Assembly: GCA_047630355.1 (NCBI GenBank)
Contig: JBLHXN010000004.1
Coordinates: forward strand, 1-64,000
Origin: JANQUM01 sp047630355
GTDB lineage: Bacteria; Bacteroidota; Bacteroidia; Cytophagales; Spirosomataceae
Reading direction: 5' to 3'
Length of the DNA: 64,000 nt
Shown: one piece after another, positions 33,024-42,572 of the stretch
Position numbering within the stretch: the first letter of the stretch is position 1
How the letters are laid out: each line of letters begins with the position of its first letter
Position numbers and translations under genes: made by a program
The notes under the pieces: model-generated
Databases searched by the model: none
What the model was told of the DNA's origin: nothing
Seen by the model: the letters and a program-made list of their open reading frames with translations, nothing else

Positions 33024-34244
33024 TCACTTACCGAAAGCTGGTTTCTTTAAAACCCGCATCGTTAAAAATATACTAATTACCGTCAACACTGAACCTAATA
33101 TGAACGGGGCACCCGGAAAGTAGTAAGTAGTATCCTGAGCAGTGAATGACCTGAAGAGCCACAACATCAACGGCTGCCCTATGATAGCGGCTACGCTGTT
33201 GAGACTGGTCAAAGCTCCTTGTAGCTCTCCTTGTTCTTTATCACTGACCTGACTCGAAATAATACCTTGGAAAGCAGGTCCGGCCAATCCGCCCAAAGCA
33301 AAAGGAACCATGATGACGTACATCATCCAAGGGGAGGAGGCAAGACCAAATGCCATTAAACCGAAGGAAGTAATGATTAAGCCAAAAAACAATGCCCGTT
33401 CCTGTCCTAATTTTGGGATAATGACTCGGATTAATCCTCCCTGTACAATGGCAACCATCAAACCGACGAAGCCCAAAGAAAGACCAACTTGCCATTCACT
33501 CCAACTGAATTTTTCCATTGTGTAAAATGTCCACGTTCCCTGTACAGCAAAACTTCCAACGGTAACTAAGAATAAAGATGCCACGAGGGCTATTATCATC
33601 GGATACTTTTTAAGAGCAAGTAGGCTACCTACAGGATTCGCTCTCTTAATATCAAACTTTCGTCGATTTTCGGGCTTCAAAGATTCAGGCAGAACAAAAT
33701 ATCCGTATAGCCAATTGAGTAAAGATAATCCTGCTGATACAAAGAACGGTATTCGGCTACCGTATTCACCCAAAAGTCCGCCAAGCGTAGGGCCTATAAT
33801 AAAACCCAACCCGAAGGCAGCACCAAGTAATCCAAAGTTCTGAGCCCGCTTCTCTGGCGGACTTACATCAGCTATGTATGCTCCCGCAGTAGAAAAACTA
33901 GCTCCGGTTATTCCAGAAATAATTCTTCCAACGAAAAGCCAACCGATAGTTGGGGCTAACGCCAGAAATATGTAATCAACTCCAAACCCGAATAATGAGA
34001 TTAATAATACAGGACGACGGCCAAACTGATCACTTAGCCCTCCAATGATTGGAGAAAATAAGAACTGCATAGAAGAGTAAGCCAGAACTAATAATGCAGC
34101 GTAAGAAGAAGATTCACTTATTGTTCCGCCCGTTAATTCCTGAATCAAAACCGGAATGATCGGAATTATTATACCGATACCAATCACATCGATTAGTACG
34201 GTTATAAAAATAAAAATCAGAGCGGCAGAACGTGGCTTTTTCAT
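33024..34244 (-). CDS. MFS transporter, tetracycline-efflux (TCR/Tet) type
   Basis: A 406-residue integral membrane protein with 12 hydrophobic segments, started at MKKPRSAALIFIFITVLIDV. Typical Major Facilitator signatures are GLSDQFGRRPVLLISLFGFG (motif A between helices 2 and 3) and GITGASFSTAGAYIADVSPP with RAQNFGLLGAAFGLGFIIGP (helices 4-5). It resembles TetA-like drug:proton antiporters, but closely related transporters in environmental Bacteroidota often have no known drug, so resistance should not be assumed. It is followed closely by the M16 peptidase. Confidence 0.87.
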   Translation of the reverse strand: MKKPRSAALIFIFITVLIDVIGIGIIIPIIPVLIQELTGGTISESSSYAALLVLAYSSMQFLFSPIIGGLSDQFGRRPVLLISLFGFGVDYIFLALAPTIGWLFVGRIISGITGASFSTAGAYIADVSPPEKRAQNFGLLGAAFGLGFIIGPTLGGLLGEYGSRIPFFVSAGLSLLNWLYGYFVLPESLKPENRRKFDIKRANPVGSLLALKKYPMIIALVASLFLVTVGSFAVQGTWTFYTMEKFSWSEWQVGLSLGFVGLMVAIVQGGLIRVIIPKLGQERALFFGLIITSFGLMAFGLASSPWMMYVIMVPFALGGLAGPAFQGIISSQVSDKEQGELQGALTSLNSVAAIIGQPLMLWLFRSFTAQDTTYYFPGAPFILGSVLTVISIFLTMRVLKKPAFGK

Positions 34245-34275
34245 TCTTGTTAAATTAGTGCTTACTTCTAACAAA

Positions 34276-34302
34276 AAAAGCCCCGCAAAATGCGGGGCTT
34301 TT
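34276..34302 (-). terminator. Strong terminator after tuf
   Basis: AAAAGCCCCGCA (34276-34287) pairs perfectly with TGCGGGGCTTTT (34291-34302) around AAA, 19 bases past the tuf stop. It ends the tRNA-tuf unit before the MFS gene. Confidence 0.9.
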
Positions 34303-34321
34303 CTAATATAAAGAATATTTA

Positions 34322-35509
34322 TTATTCAATAATTTCAGTAACCTGGCCAGCACCTACAGTGCGTCCGCCTTCACGAATCGCGAAACGAAGGCCTTTATCC
34401 ATAGCTACGGCATTAATCAAGTTAACCTCGATAGTTACGTTATCACCAGGCATTACCATTTCGATAGTATCTGGCAACATGATTTCACCTGTTACGTCAG
34501 TTGTACGTAGGTAGAACTGAGGACGGTAACGGTTGAAAAATGGTGTGTGACGTCCACCTTCTTCTTTCGAAAGAACATAGACTTCAGCCTTGAACTTCGA
34601 GTGTGGTTTCACAGAACCTGGCTTACAGATTACCATACCACGCTTGATTTGGTCTTTTTCAACACCACGGAGTAATAAACCAACGTTATCACCAGCTTCT
34701 CCACGATCAAGAATCTTACGGAACATCTCAACACCAGTTACAGTAGACTTCAAACCTTCTGCACCCATGCCTAAGATATCTACACCCTCTCCAGAGTTGA
34801 TAATACCAGTTTCAATACGACCAGTAGCGACAGTACCACGACCAGTGATCGAGAATACATCCTCAACAGGCATCAAGAAAGGTTTGTCGGTAGCACGCTC
34901 AGGAAGTGGAATGAAATCATCCACTGCTTGCATTAGCTCTTCGATTTTCTCAACCCACATAGGCTCTCCGTTCAAACCACCAAGAGCAGAACCCTGAATG
35001 ATCGGAATGTTATCACCATCAAACTTGTAGAATGAAAGCAATTCACGGATTTCCATTTCAACAAGCTCAAGAAGCTCAGGATCATCCACTAAATCTACTT
35101 TGTTCATAAATACTACTAACTCAGGTACACCTACCTGACGGGCAAGAAGGATGTGCTCACGAGTTTGTGGCATTGGGCCGTCAGTTGCTGCAACTACGAG
35201 AATTGCACCATCCATTTGAGCCGCACCAGTAACCATGTTCTTCACGTAGTCAGCATGACCTGGACAATCAACGTGAGCGTAGTGACGATTGATAGTTGAA
35301 TATTCTACGTGTGATGTATTAATTGTAATACCGCGTTCTTTTTCTTCTGGAGCGTTGTCAATTGAAGAGAAATCTCTCAATTCAGAAAGACCTTTACCTG
35401 CAAGAACAGTTGTAATTGCAGCAGTTAAAGTTGTCTTACCGTGGTCAACGTGACCGATAGTACCAATGTTTACGTGAGGTTTGCTACGGTCAAAATTAGC
35501 TTTTGCCAT
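34322..35509 (-). CDS. tuf: Elongation factor Tu
   Basis: A 395-residue GTPase that brings aminoacyl-tRNA to the ribosome. The G domain shows GHVDHGKTTLTAAI, RGITINTSHVEY, DCPGHADYVKNMVTGAAQMD, FMNKVDLVDD and IIQGSAL. Domains 2 and 3 follow with GRGTVATGRIETGII, RRGMVICKPG-like KRGMVICKPGSVKPH and GDNVTIEVNLINAVA. It is preceded by genes for tRNA-Tyr, tRNA-Gly and tRNA-Thr and followed by a strong terminator. In many Bacteroidota the unit goes on through tRNA-Trp, secE, nusG and rpl genes; here it stops after tuf. Confidence 0.99.
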   Translation of the reverse strand: MAKANFDRSKPHVNIGTIGHVDHGKTTLTAAITTVLAGKGLSELRDFSSIDNAPEEKERGITINTSHVEYSTINRHYAHVDCPGHADYVKNMVTGAAQMDGAILVVAATDGPMPQTREHILLARQVGVPELVVFMNKVDLVDDPELLELVEMEIRELLSFYKFDGDNIPIIQGSALGGLNGEPMWVEKIEELMQAVDDFIPLPERATDKPFLMPVEDVFSITGRGTVATGRIETGIINSGEGVDILGMGAEGLKSTVTGVEMFRKILDRGEAGDNVGLLLRGVEKDQIKRGMVICKPGSVKPHSKFKAEVYVLSKEEGGRHTPFFNRYRPQFYLRTTDVTGEIMLPDTIEMVMPGDNVTIEVNLINAVAMDKGLRFAIREGGRTVGAGQVTEIIE

Positions 35510-35611
35510 GTTATTTAAATTATAAGTTATTTATAAATTTCAAAAATAGAATACATTAAAACAAAGTTCTTACCCTATTTCATTAAAATCGGCAAGTAAC
35601 AATTTCAATTG

Positions 35612-35683
<72 letters not shown>

Positions 35684-35690
35684 AAAACAG

Positions 35691-35763
35691 AGCGGGAGAC
35701 CGGGCTCGAACCGGCCACCTATAGCTTGGAAGGCTATCGCTCTACCAAATGAGCTACTCCCGC
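35691..35763 (-). tRNA. tRNA-Gly (anticodon TCC)
   Basis: A 73-base cloverleaf on the minus strand. The acceptor GCGGGAG pairs with CTCCCGC; D-arm AGCTCATTTGGTAGAGC; anticodon stem ATAGC/GCTAT with loop CTTCCAA; T-loop GTTCGAGCC. It lies seven bases upstream of tRNA-Thr. Confidence 0.95.
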
Positions 35764-35785
35764 TTGTTAAATCTGAATATAAATG

Positions 35786-35868
35786 TGGGGGCGGATGGAT
35801 TCGAACCACCGTAGGCGTACGCCAGCAGATTTACAGTCTGCCCCATTTGGCCACTCTGGTACACCCCC
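35786..35868 (-). tRNA. tRNA-Tyr (anticodon GTA)
   Basis: An 83-base class II tRNA on the minus strand. The acceptor GGGGGTG pairs with CGCCCCC (one T-G pair); the anticodon loop contains GTA within CAGACTGTAAATCTG; a long variable arm follows (GCTGGCGTACGCC); T-loop GTTCGAATC; discriminator A. It is the first tRNA of the tuf operon. Confidence 0.95.
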
Positions 35869-35882
35869 TTAAAATCGGATTG

Positions 35883-35914
35883 CAAAGGTAAAACGAAAGA
35901 ACTACTTTTCCAAA
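35883..35914 (-). promoter_or_regulatory. Promoter of the tRNA-Tyr-Gly-Thr-tuf operon
   Basis: On the minus strand, TTTG (35914-35911), exactly 20 bases, then TACCTTTG (35890-35883) match both Bacteroidota boxes perfectly. The start site would be near 35876, eight bases before tRNA-Tyr. Confidence 0.8.
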
Positions 35915-36234
35915 GCTGTTGCATAAATCTGTATGCTTTTTTTTTAGCGTCAAAAACCTCTCTCCAAAATATTCCTACCCACACTACTATAAAAGACTGA
36001 AAACCAATCTACTCAGAGAATTTCCTCAACAGCAACCTGCATTTATATACAAAAAGTAATTATGATAATGTAAATAATATAAAGCACTCATAATCATATA
36101 AATCGTCTGTAACATCTACTTTTCAAAAGATGGAATGGCATAACTTTTGATTGTGAATAAACAGAATACAGTGCAAATGTACGTACATAAATATAAGATT
36201 TGTTCTCATTAATCACTCAATAATTTTAATTAAA
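35915..36234. other. AT-rich non-coding stretch before the SdrD-B-like gene
   Basis: About 320 bases between the divergent tRNA promoter and the surface-protein gene. I see only near-matches to a -7 box on the plus strand (TAACTTTTG near 36139, TAAGATTTG near 36194, each with a three-base gap) and no RNA gene, hairpin or ORF. The missing promoter fits with the decay of the gene downstream. Confidence 0.4.
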
Positions 36235-39200
36235 ATGAAATTACTAATACGTTTACGTATCATTTACTTCATTGTTGCTTTTGTAGTCTTCCAATTTACT
36301 ACGGTTACGGGGGTAGCCCAATTGAACGGAAATGTATTTAAAGATTTTAATAGTAACGGCTAGCGAGACCTCACCAATGAAGTCGGAATTGGAGGGGTTT
36401 TAGTTACCGCATTTACCACTAATGGTAGTGTTAACACAAAAACTCTCAACGACGAAAGCTATTCATTTTCTACGGCACAATTACCTGCTAATACACCCGT
36501 TCGGGTTTCGGGTAGAGTTTTCGGAACTCAACGGTTATTTCGCGGGCATTAAAGGTTCGCAAAGTAACTCCACTGTTTTATTCGTAAATGCCGGAGCAGA
36601 TACAGATGCTTCATTAGGTATACTCGAACCAAGCGAATATTGTAATTTTAACGGACCAAATATTCTGACAACATGTTACGTTAACGGTGACCCTTTAGGA
36701 GGAGGCTCCGCCGGAGAAGACGTCGCTTTAGTGACTTTCCCCTATGATGCTAATGGTTTAACCGGTCAGAACGGTGCCCCTACGGTAAACTACATAGCGA
36801 AAGTAAAAAAAGTTGGTTCTACCTGGGGACTTACTTATCAATCAAGTTCGAAGAGGTTTTTAGTATCCGCCTTAGTGCGTCGTCACTCGGGTCTTGGCCC
36901 ATTAGGTACTGGCGGTATCTACATGGTAGATGATAATACCGGACAAACAAGTCAATTTATTGATGTTCAGGCGGCACCACTTAATATTAATACTGGTGCA
37001 GATCCACACGTAAATTTACCCGCTAACAAACTCGTTCCGAACGGAGATTCGTTAACAATCCACGCTACTGCAAAGACAGGAATTGGCTCAATGAGCCTTT
37101 CACAAGACCAGCAAACACTATATTTTGTAAACCTTTTTGATAAAAAGCTCTATAGCTTCGATGTGGGTGTTCCTATGACTCCGCCAACAGATGCCTCTAC
37201 TCTGAAATCTTATAACATACCAGATCCAATGGGAGACGGAGAACATCAGCCATGGGCGGTTTCTACTTACCGAGGAGATGTTTACGTTGGTCTTGTTAAC
37301 TCAGCAGAGATTTCACAAGACACCTCCAAGCTCAAAGCGTACGTTTACAAATTAGATGTACGTACTAGCTCATTTAATGAAGTCATGTCTACACCGATGA
37401 GTTACAAGAAAGGACCTTTAGATGTAACCGGAGAATGCGTAAACGTTGATACATGGCGAGCTTGGTCGGATACCTTCCCACAGGGTTGTGCTCAGTTTTT
37501 CGACGGGAATAAGGTGGTAAACTTTGCCATGAATCCGCAACCAATCTTGTCAAGCATAAGCTTTGATGCGGATGGTTCTATGTTATTAGGTTTTATGGAT
37601 CGCTTCGGTCTGTTTTCAGGATACAGAAACATGCGACCAAAAGACGACGGCATGTTGTACGATGGTTTTGTAGGTGGCGATATCTTAAGGGCACAGTACA
37701 ATCCAAGCAGCAACGACTTTACACTCGAAAGTAACGGTAAGTCAGGAACCCTAACGGGTGTTGGAGCTGGCAATACCGAAGGCCCCGGTGGTGGAGAATT
37801 TTTTGGTGATGACGTATGGAAGTTCTTTGGAAAACCTACTCACAATGAAATTACTAGTGGAGGTATTTTAGTTTTACCTGGCTTAGGAGAAATCATGGTT
37901 TCAGCAATGGACCCTGTTGACGAAATTTACCAATCGGGTGGCGTACGTACATTTAATCGCACCGATGGCTCAATGATTCGTGGATTTGCCTTGTACAGCG
38001 ATGTACCTGGTACACTCGGAAAGTCTGGCGGCGTAGGTGAATTAAAAATTGATTGCGAAGCAACAGCGATAGAAATAGGTAACAGAATTTGGTACGATAA
38101 AAACTTTGATGGTATCCAAGACCCCGACGAAACGGGCGTTGATGGAGTTATAGTTGAGTTGTACGACATGGATAACAACGCGGCAAAGGTTAGTACTGTC
38201 ACGACGCAAAAAGGAGGTATTTACTGCTTCAACCCAGAAAATACTCCTTCCTTGGCTTATTACAGAAATTATGAGATCAGGTTTGTCTTTGGTCAAGGTG
38301 CCATCACAGATAATCAATTCGATAAAATTTCCCCGAAAGATAATGACACTTCAGAAAATGGCGACGAACGTGATTCTGACGGAGAACTAATTACCGGGGT
38401 AGTGACTATTCCGATAAATTCAGGCTTTCCCGGACAAACCGCTCACAAATACGATGTTGGATTAATCAAATGCGAAAAACCCGATACCGGACAAGATATT
38501 TCTTTTTGTGCACCAGTAGATTCGGCAAAACTTGCTGACGCTGCCGTTGGTCAAAAGTGGAGTTTCGTGAACGGACCTGCAACCGCTCAAATAGATGCAA
38601 CAACCGGAAAGATTACTGGCATGACTTCGGCAGGAGATTACAAGTTTGCTTTAGTATTTGAACCGGCAGGGCTTAATTGTTCAGATACAATCCAGATTAC
38701 CGTAAAACCTCTGCCTGACGGCGGAAAAGACTTCACAGATAGTGATGCCGTTTGTCTCGATAATAACACGGTTAAACTTACCCCTGTTACGCCAAACGGA
38801 AATTGGACAGCCGCAATTACCAATCCTACCGCCACGACTATTGATACTGACGGAAATATTGTCGGACTTACCGTCTTGGGCACTTATACATTCATTTACG
38901 AACTGAATCAATGCGTTGATTCGGTGAAGGTTGAAATGAAAGACTGCTCTGTCGGTCAAATTGGCGATTTTGTTTGGATGGACACCAACGACAACGGGAT
39001 TCAGGACGCTGATGAAAATGGGGTTAGTGGAGTTATACTACAACTTTGCCGGGTTGATGCTAACGGAAATCAAATCGGAGATATTATCGGTGAAGTAACA
39101 ACTAACGATAACGGAAATTACCTGTTTGACAACTTAGGAAGAGGTATGTATAAGTTGAAGATTATTGCAGCGTCCGTTCCGCTAGGTGCTTTCGTATCAA

Positions 39201-39379
39201 CTAAGAAAGAGCAAGCTCTTGACCGTGCTTTAGACTCTGACTTTGATTCAACTACATTCTCTTCTGATATTATCGAATTAAGCGATAACGAATCAGTAGT
39301 ACTGACAATTGATGCAGGCTTGGTAAGAAGGTGTATTCCTAACCCTTGTTTACCTGTAACAACGAGAAAGTTGAAATAG
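36235..39379 (+). pseudogene. SdrD-B-repeat surface protein gene broken by a nonsense codon and a 7-bp duplication
   Basis: The natural start is the ATG at 36235 with a signal peptide (RIIYFIVAFVVFQFTTVTGV). It is followed by the first SdrD-B-like unit, LNGNVFKDFNSNG, a TAG (36361-36363, expected CAG), then RDLTNEVGIGGVLVTAF. At 36500-36513 TTCGGGT is duplicated in tandem, shifting the frame; removing one copy restores PANTPVRVEFSELNGYFAGI. From there 950 codons are clean: a propeller-like region (VALVTFPYDANGLTG; GTGGIYMVDDNTGQTSQF), SdrD-B units IGNRIWYDKNFDGIQDPDET and IGDFVWMDTNDNGIQDADEN, and the end CIPNPCLPVTTRKLK. No type IX sorting domain is recognisable. An internal start at 36422 would lack export. 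Confidence 0.8.
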
Positions 39380-39410
39380 ATATAAAAAACCACAAAGTCA
39401 ATATGGATGA

Positions 39411-39452
39411 AAGCAGAAAGCACACTCTAATTCCAGAATGTGCTTTCTGCTT
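39411..39452 (+). terminator. Hairpin terminator after the SdrD-B-like gene
   Basis: AAGCAGAAAGCACACTCT (39411-39428) pairs with 39435-39452 with one mismatch and is followed by TTT. It lies 32 bases past the stop. Confidence 0.8.
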
Positions 39453-39513
39453 TTTCAAGATTTAAGTAGTTCAAGTAAGTGCTATTAATATTTATGAAAA
39501 ATAGCCACACAAA

Positions 39514-40554
39514 TCAAATGCGTATCCCAATGCTCCAAGCTTGCAGTTTGTTAGCATTAATCTGATTATCTCTAAACATAGGGTTTAAATCGTAACGCAC
39601 AAACAGCTTTAAACCACGCCTTCTACCAAGTTCTCCTGTCAAACCATAGAACAGGTCGTTCATGCCATAATCGTCTTTTAAACGGGTCTTATTACCATTA
39701 GCGTCTTTAGTTTTTGAATATCCCCCAAACCGATACCCAACGTATCCACCCACTCCTATTTGAAACTGTGACTCCTCAAAACCAAAGTTTAACAAAATCG
39801 GAAGGTTGATGTAAGGCATTACCAGTTTTGATTTAGGTAATTGCTGATTGCCTTCTAAAAACGTTACCTGATCTCCCACATTCGTGACGATGTTGTCATT
39901 TTGTAACATGAAATTATACCACGCAATTTCTGGCCCTAAGCTTAAAGCGATATCTACCTGTTCAGTATTCAGAAGCGTAGCATTTTTACGGAAAGACAGT
40001 GCTACATAACGTGACCTTCCGGTTCTCAAATCGGTCAGTTGATTCGGCGATGCCGGGTTGTTATTTTGCCAACCGTTCAAGCCCAGATAGATACCAAAAT
40101 CGCTTTTAGAGAAAAAGCGTTTCTTCCCCAATCTCTGAACGTCGTCATCGTAGTCATCATCTTCTTTTCTTGCTGAATCTTTTTGATTGATAGTCCAGCG
40201 ATCGTCAGCTTCTGTTGCCTGTTCCGGAAAAGGATTACGAGCCACAATCTTAATAGTACGCCCATCACGAGCTATTACTAAAATGGTGTCTTTCTTACCA
40301 TCATCACCCTCCACCATAACCATTGCTTTTTTACGCTCGGTAGAGTCAACACCAATTTCCCGCAGTAAATTATTTAGGTTGAGAACCTTCGGAACATCGA
40401 AGTTTTTACCACCTTCGGTGAGAACGGTTACCCGTTTTTTCACGCCTTTATCGGTAAATTCGATAACGGTAGTATCGGAAGGAAGAACGACAGCGAAAGA
40501 GCTCATTGCTGCAAAAACGCCGATTAATGTAAGTATGAGTACGTTGATTTTCAT
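39514..40554 (-). CDS. Outer-membrane beta-barrel protein of the sigma-factor cluster
   Basis: A 346-residue exported protein (signal peptide MKINVLILTLIGVFAAMSSF). Residues of about 22-125 form a separate periplasmic region (VIEFTDKGVKKRVTVLTEGG, DGKKDTILVIARDGRTIKIV), then an acidic linker EDDDYDDDV. The remaining 200 residues are a barrel (FGIYLGLNGWQNNNPASPNQ, LVMPYINLPILLNFGFEESQ, QIGVGGYVGYRFGGYSK, LKLFVRYDLNPMF, ending AWSIGIRI), of the PorT/outer-membrane beta-barrel family. It follows an ECF sigma gene and a probable anti-sigma gene, a trio often seen in Bacteroidota, and may be regulated by them. Confidence 0.8.
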   Translation of the reverse strand: MKINVLILTLIGVFAAMSSFAVVLPSDTTVIEFTDKGVKKRVTVLTEGGKNFDVPKVLNLNNLLREIGVDSTERKKAMVMVEGDDGKKDTILVIARDGRTIKIVARNPFPEQATEADDRWTINQKDSARKEDDDYDDDVQRLGKKRFFSKSDFGIYLGLNGWQNNNPASPNQLTDLRTGRSRYVALSFRKNATLLNTEQVDIALSLGPEIAWYNFMLQNDNIVTNVGDQVTFLEGNQQLPKSKLVMPYINLPILLNFGFEESQFQIGVGGYVGYRFGGYSKTKDANGNKTRLKDDYGMNDLFYGLTGELGRRRGLKLFVRYDLNPMFRDNQINANKLQAWSIGIRI

Positions 40555-40602
40555 TTGTAACAGTAAATTAATTACTAAAAGTGGTTTAGGGAAGTTGGTA
40601 TT

Positions 40603-41541
40603 TTAACGAAGCTCATTCTTTGAGAAAACGTCTCTTATTCTACCGAGACGATAGTTCAACTCTTCTTTCTCATTAGCAATAAAACCTTCATCAGAACGGG
40701 CAAATACCGCATCTGACCTTTTATTTAATCCGGCGACGTCAAGTTTCTCGCCGTGCTTTAAATGCTTGATCTCAGTAAAAACTTTAGCGATAAAAGAACG
40801 ATCCGCTTGCTGACGTTCCTGCCCCATTTTGGTTGCCTGAGCGATTGTTACCCGTGAGTCTCCACTAATTTCTGGAATGTACAATTGCTCTTCCTTAGGT
40901 TGAATCTCAGAGATCACGATAACAGTTTCAGCAATCGATTTTTTAAATAAACCCTCGTTCTCATTTTGTAGCTTCCGCTGCTTCGTTGCTTCTTTTTTCT
41001 TCTCCCGCTCGGCGTTTAAAACCGCAACGGTAAGTTTATCCATAATTGGTTCGTCAAGAATCATCGGTACAAACACCGGAACTTTCTTTTTGGGCTCAAC
41101 TTTCTGCGTTGTTTCACTAAGTTCTTTTATTACCGGCACAAAAGTACTTTTAACCTTATTGACCTTGGCAATTTGCGTAGTAGTGCTCAACGCTCTTTCG
41201 TCTTTCTGAACGTCAATTACCGTGGCAGCTGTTTTTTCAACAGGGTTACTTTCGGGCTTTACAACAAGTTCGTTTACAACTTCAGTTTTGTTGCTTTGTT
41301 GAGCTACAGCTTGAGTAGTTTGTTCGTTTTGAACTGCGTACCAACCCATCGTCAACACAAATAATACACTTGCGGCTGCAGCCCAATAATAATTCCTTGC
41401 CGGAGGTTTAAAAAATATTCCTTTGGGCTTCTTCTTTTCTGTTAACCGTTGCTGAAAAATCTCCGCCGCTCGTGACGAGGGTACGGCACTGTGTTCTCTT
41501 AAATTAGAGGCAAACAGTTCGTCTATTGGATGTTTTTTCAT
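40603..41541 (-). CDS. Probable anti-sigma factor, single-pass membrane protein
   Basis: A 312-residue protein starting MKKHPIDELFASNLREHS. The first 50 residues are a cytoplasmic segment (AEIFQQRLTEKKKPKGIFFK), then one transmembrane helix near residues 56-73 (YYWAAAASVLFVLTMGWYAV). A long charged periplasmic part (EKTAATVIDVQKDE, VNKVKSTFVPVIKEL, LDVAGLNKRSDAVFARSD) has no recognisable domain. Position supports the role: it starts 17 bases after the ECF sigma gene and precedes a barrel gene. It lacks a clear zinc-binding anti-sigma motif, so the assignment rests on context and topology. Confidence 0.65.
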   Translation of the reverse strand: MKKHPIDELFASNLREHSAVPSSRAAEIFQQRLTEKKKPKGIFFKPPARNYYWAAAASVLFVLTMGWYAVQNEQTTQAVAQQSNKTEVVNELVVKPESNPVEKTAATVIDVQKDERALSTTTQIAKVNKVKSTFVPVIKELSETTQKVEPKKKVPVFVPMILDEPIMDKLTVAVLNAEREKKKEATKQRKLQNENEGLFKKSIAETVIVISEIQPKEEQLYIPEISGDSRVTIAQATKMGQERQQADRSFIAKVFTEIKHLKHGEKLDVAGLNKRSDAVFARSDEGFIANEKEELNYRLGRIRDVFSKNELR

Positions 41542-41558
41542 TTTAATAATTGTTAATA

Positions 41559-42125
41559 TCATTTAATTTCTCTCAAATGGTCTTTTTCGATTACCTTGAG
41601 TCGCTCCTGCAACAGTGCTCTCGCTCTGCTTAATTGCGATTTAGAAGTACCTTCCGAAATTTCGAGTTGCTCGGCAATTTCGGCGTGGCTGTAACCTTCG
41701 ATGGCGAACAGGTTAAAGACCGTTCTGTACCCAACCGGAAGTTCATTCACGAGTTTAAGAAGTTCTTCGGCGTTTATATTACTTTCTACCGTAACCCCAC
41801 TACTCTCTTGTCTGACTTCGTCTAACTCCACATTGATCATTTTCTTTCCTCGTAAACGCATCAACGCTTCGTTTACCATTATCCGACGCATCCAGCCTTC
41901 AAAGCTACCCTTGAAATTGAACTGGCTTATCTTGTCGAATATTCGCATAAAGCCCTCTATCATTACGTCTTCAGCCTCCATCATGTCACCCATGTACCGC
42001 AAGCAAATCGACAGCATTTTGGGGGAGTATCTTTCGTACAGCATAGACTGTGCCTTCGAGTCGCCTTTGCTAATGGCTCTGGCTAAATCATGCTCTGTTC
42101 CGAATAGGGGTATAGCTTTTAACAT
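41559..42125 (-). CDS. ECF-type sigma-70 family RNA polymerase sigma factor
   Basis: A 188-residue sigma factor; I start at MLKAIPLFGTEHDLARAI. Region 2 is YERYSPKMLSICLRYMGDMM through EDVMIEGFMRIFDKISQFNF and KGSFEGWMRRIMVNEALMRL. Region 4 is ELPVGYRTVFNLFAIEGYSH, then AEIAEQLEISEGTSKSQLSR and ARALLQERL, a helix-turn-helix binding the -35 element. There is no C-terminal extension. It probably directs RNA polymerase to envelope genes in response to release by the downstream membrane protein. It starts about 70 bases after a hairpin that ends the neighbouring unit. Confidence 0.93.
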   Translation of the reverse strand: MLKAIPLFGTEHDLARAISKGDSKAQSMLYERYSPKMLSICLRYMGDMMEAEDVMIEGFMRIFDKISQFNFKGSFEGWMRRIMVNEALMRLRGKKMINVELDEVRQESSGVTVESNINAEELLKLVNELPVGYRTVFNLFAIEGYSHAEIAEQLEISEGTSKSQLSRARALLQERLKVIEKDHLREIK

Positions 42126-42197
42126 ATAAAGGGCTTTCAATTTTTAGATGCAGAATTATTGTAATAGGTTGCATCAAAAAGATGAAGTAAGTATAAA

Positions 42198-42236
42198 GAA
42201 AAAGCGGTTTCCCTTTGTCAGGCAAACCGCTTTTTC
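42198..42236 (-). terminator. Hairpin terminator after the SxtJ-linked unit
   Basis: GAAAAAGCGGTTT (42198-42210) pairs perfectly with AAACCGCTTTTTC (42224-42236), and CCT/AGG extends the stem after one mismatch. It lies 16 bases past the small CAMCR protein gene and ends in T on the minus strand. Confidence 0.8.
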
Positions 42237-42252
42237 AACTATGGATGATTTC

Positions 42253-42522
42253 TCAGTTGTAAATATTTTTGATTCTTTGTTGAAGCTGTAGACGTTTATT
42301 CAACTCTTTCTTGCCAACGCGGAAGTACATAAATATCAATATTCCAATCAATAAGTAGGGCATCATAAATAGGTACATAATACCAAAGTTCAGACCCGTT
42401 CCGATAACGCCACGCCCTTCACTAAGATTACTATCTACCGTAGCACGGCACATGGCACACTGAGCGAAACTCATGGAGATATTCACGATAAAAAAGAAAG
42501 CGGTTATCAGTATTTTTTTCAT
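42253..42522 (-). CDS. Small two-cysteine membrane protein conserved in Bacteroidota
   Basis: An 89-residue protein starting at MKKILITAFFFIVNISMSFA, a signal peptide; upstream codons of the open frame are not convincing. The mature part begins AQCAMCRATVDSNLSEGRGV, a CxxC pair, then one membrane helix (NFGIMYLFMMPYLLIGILIF) and a basic tail (RVGKKELNKRLQLQQRIK). Short proteins beginning with CAMCRA are familiar in this phylum; their role is unknown, and a heme, metal or disulfide site is possible. It lies 50 bases after the SxtJ gene and before a terminator. Confidence 0.75.
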   Translation of the reverse strand: MKKILITAFFFIVNISMSFAQCAMCRATVDSNLSEGRGVIGTGLNFGIMYLFMMPYLLIGILIFMYFRVGKKELNKRLQLQQRIKNIYN

Positions 42523-42572
42523 GATTATGCTGTTTCTTTTACAACGCACTGATGAAGTAAATGGTTGAAAAT

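Noticed and set aside
33024..34244. Acquired tetracycline resistance
   Set aside because: The MFS gene has no mobile element or resistance neighbours and matches its surroundings in base use; it is probably a resident transporter.
36422..36519. Independent start for the SdrD-B protein at 36422
   Set aside because: It would give a protein without a signal peptide and with a nonsense-like N-terminus; the true start at 36235 with two lesions explains the sequence better.
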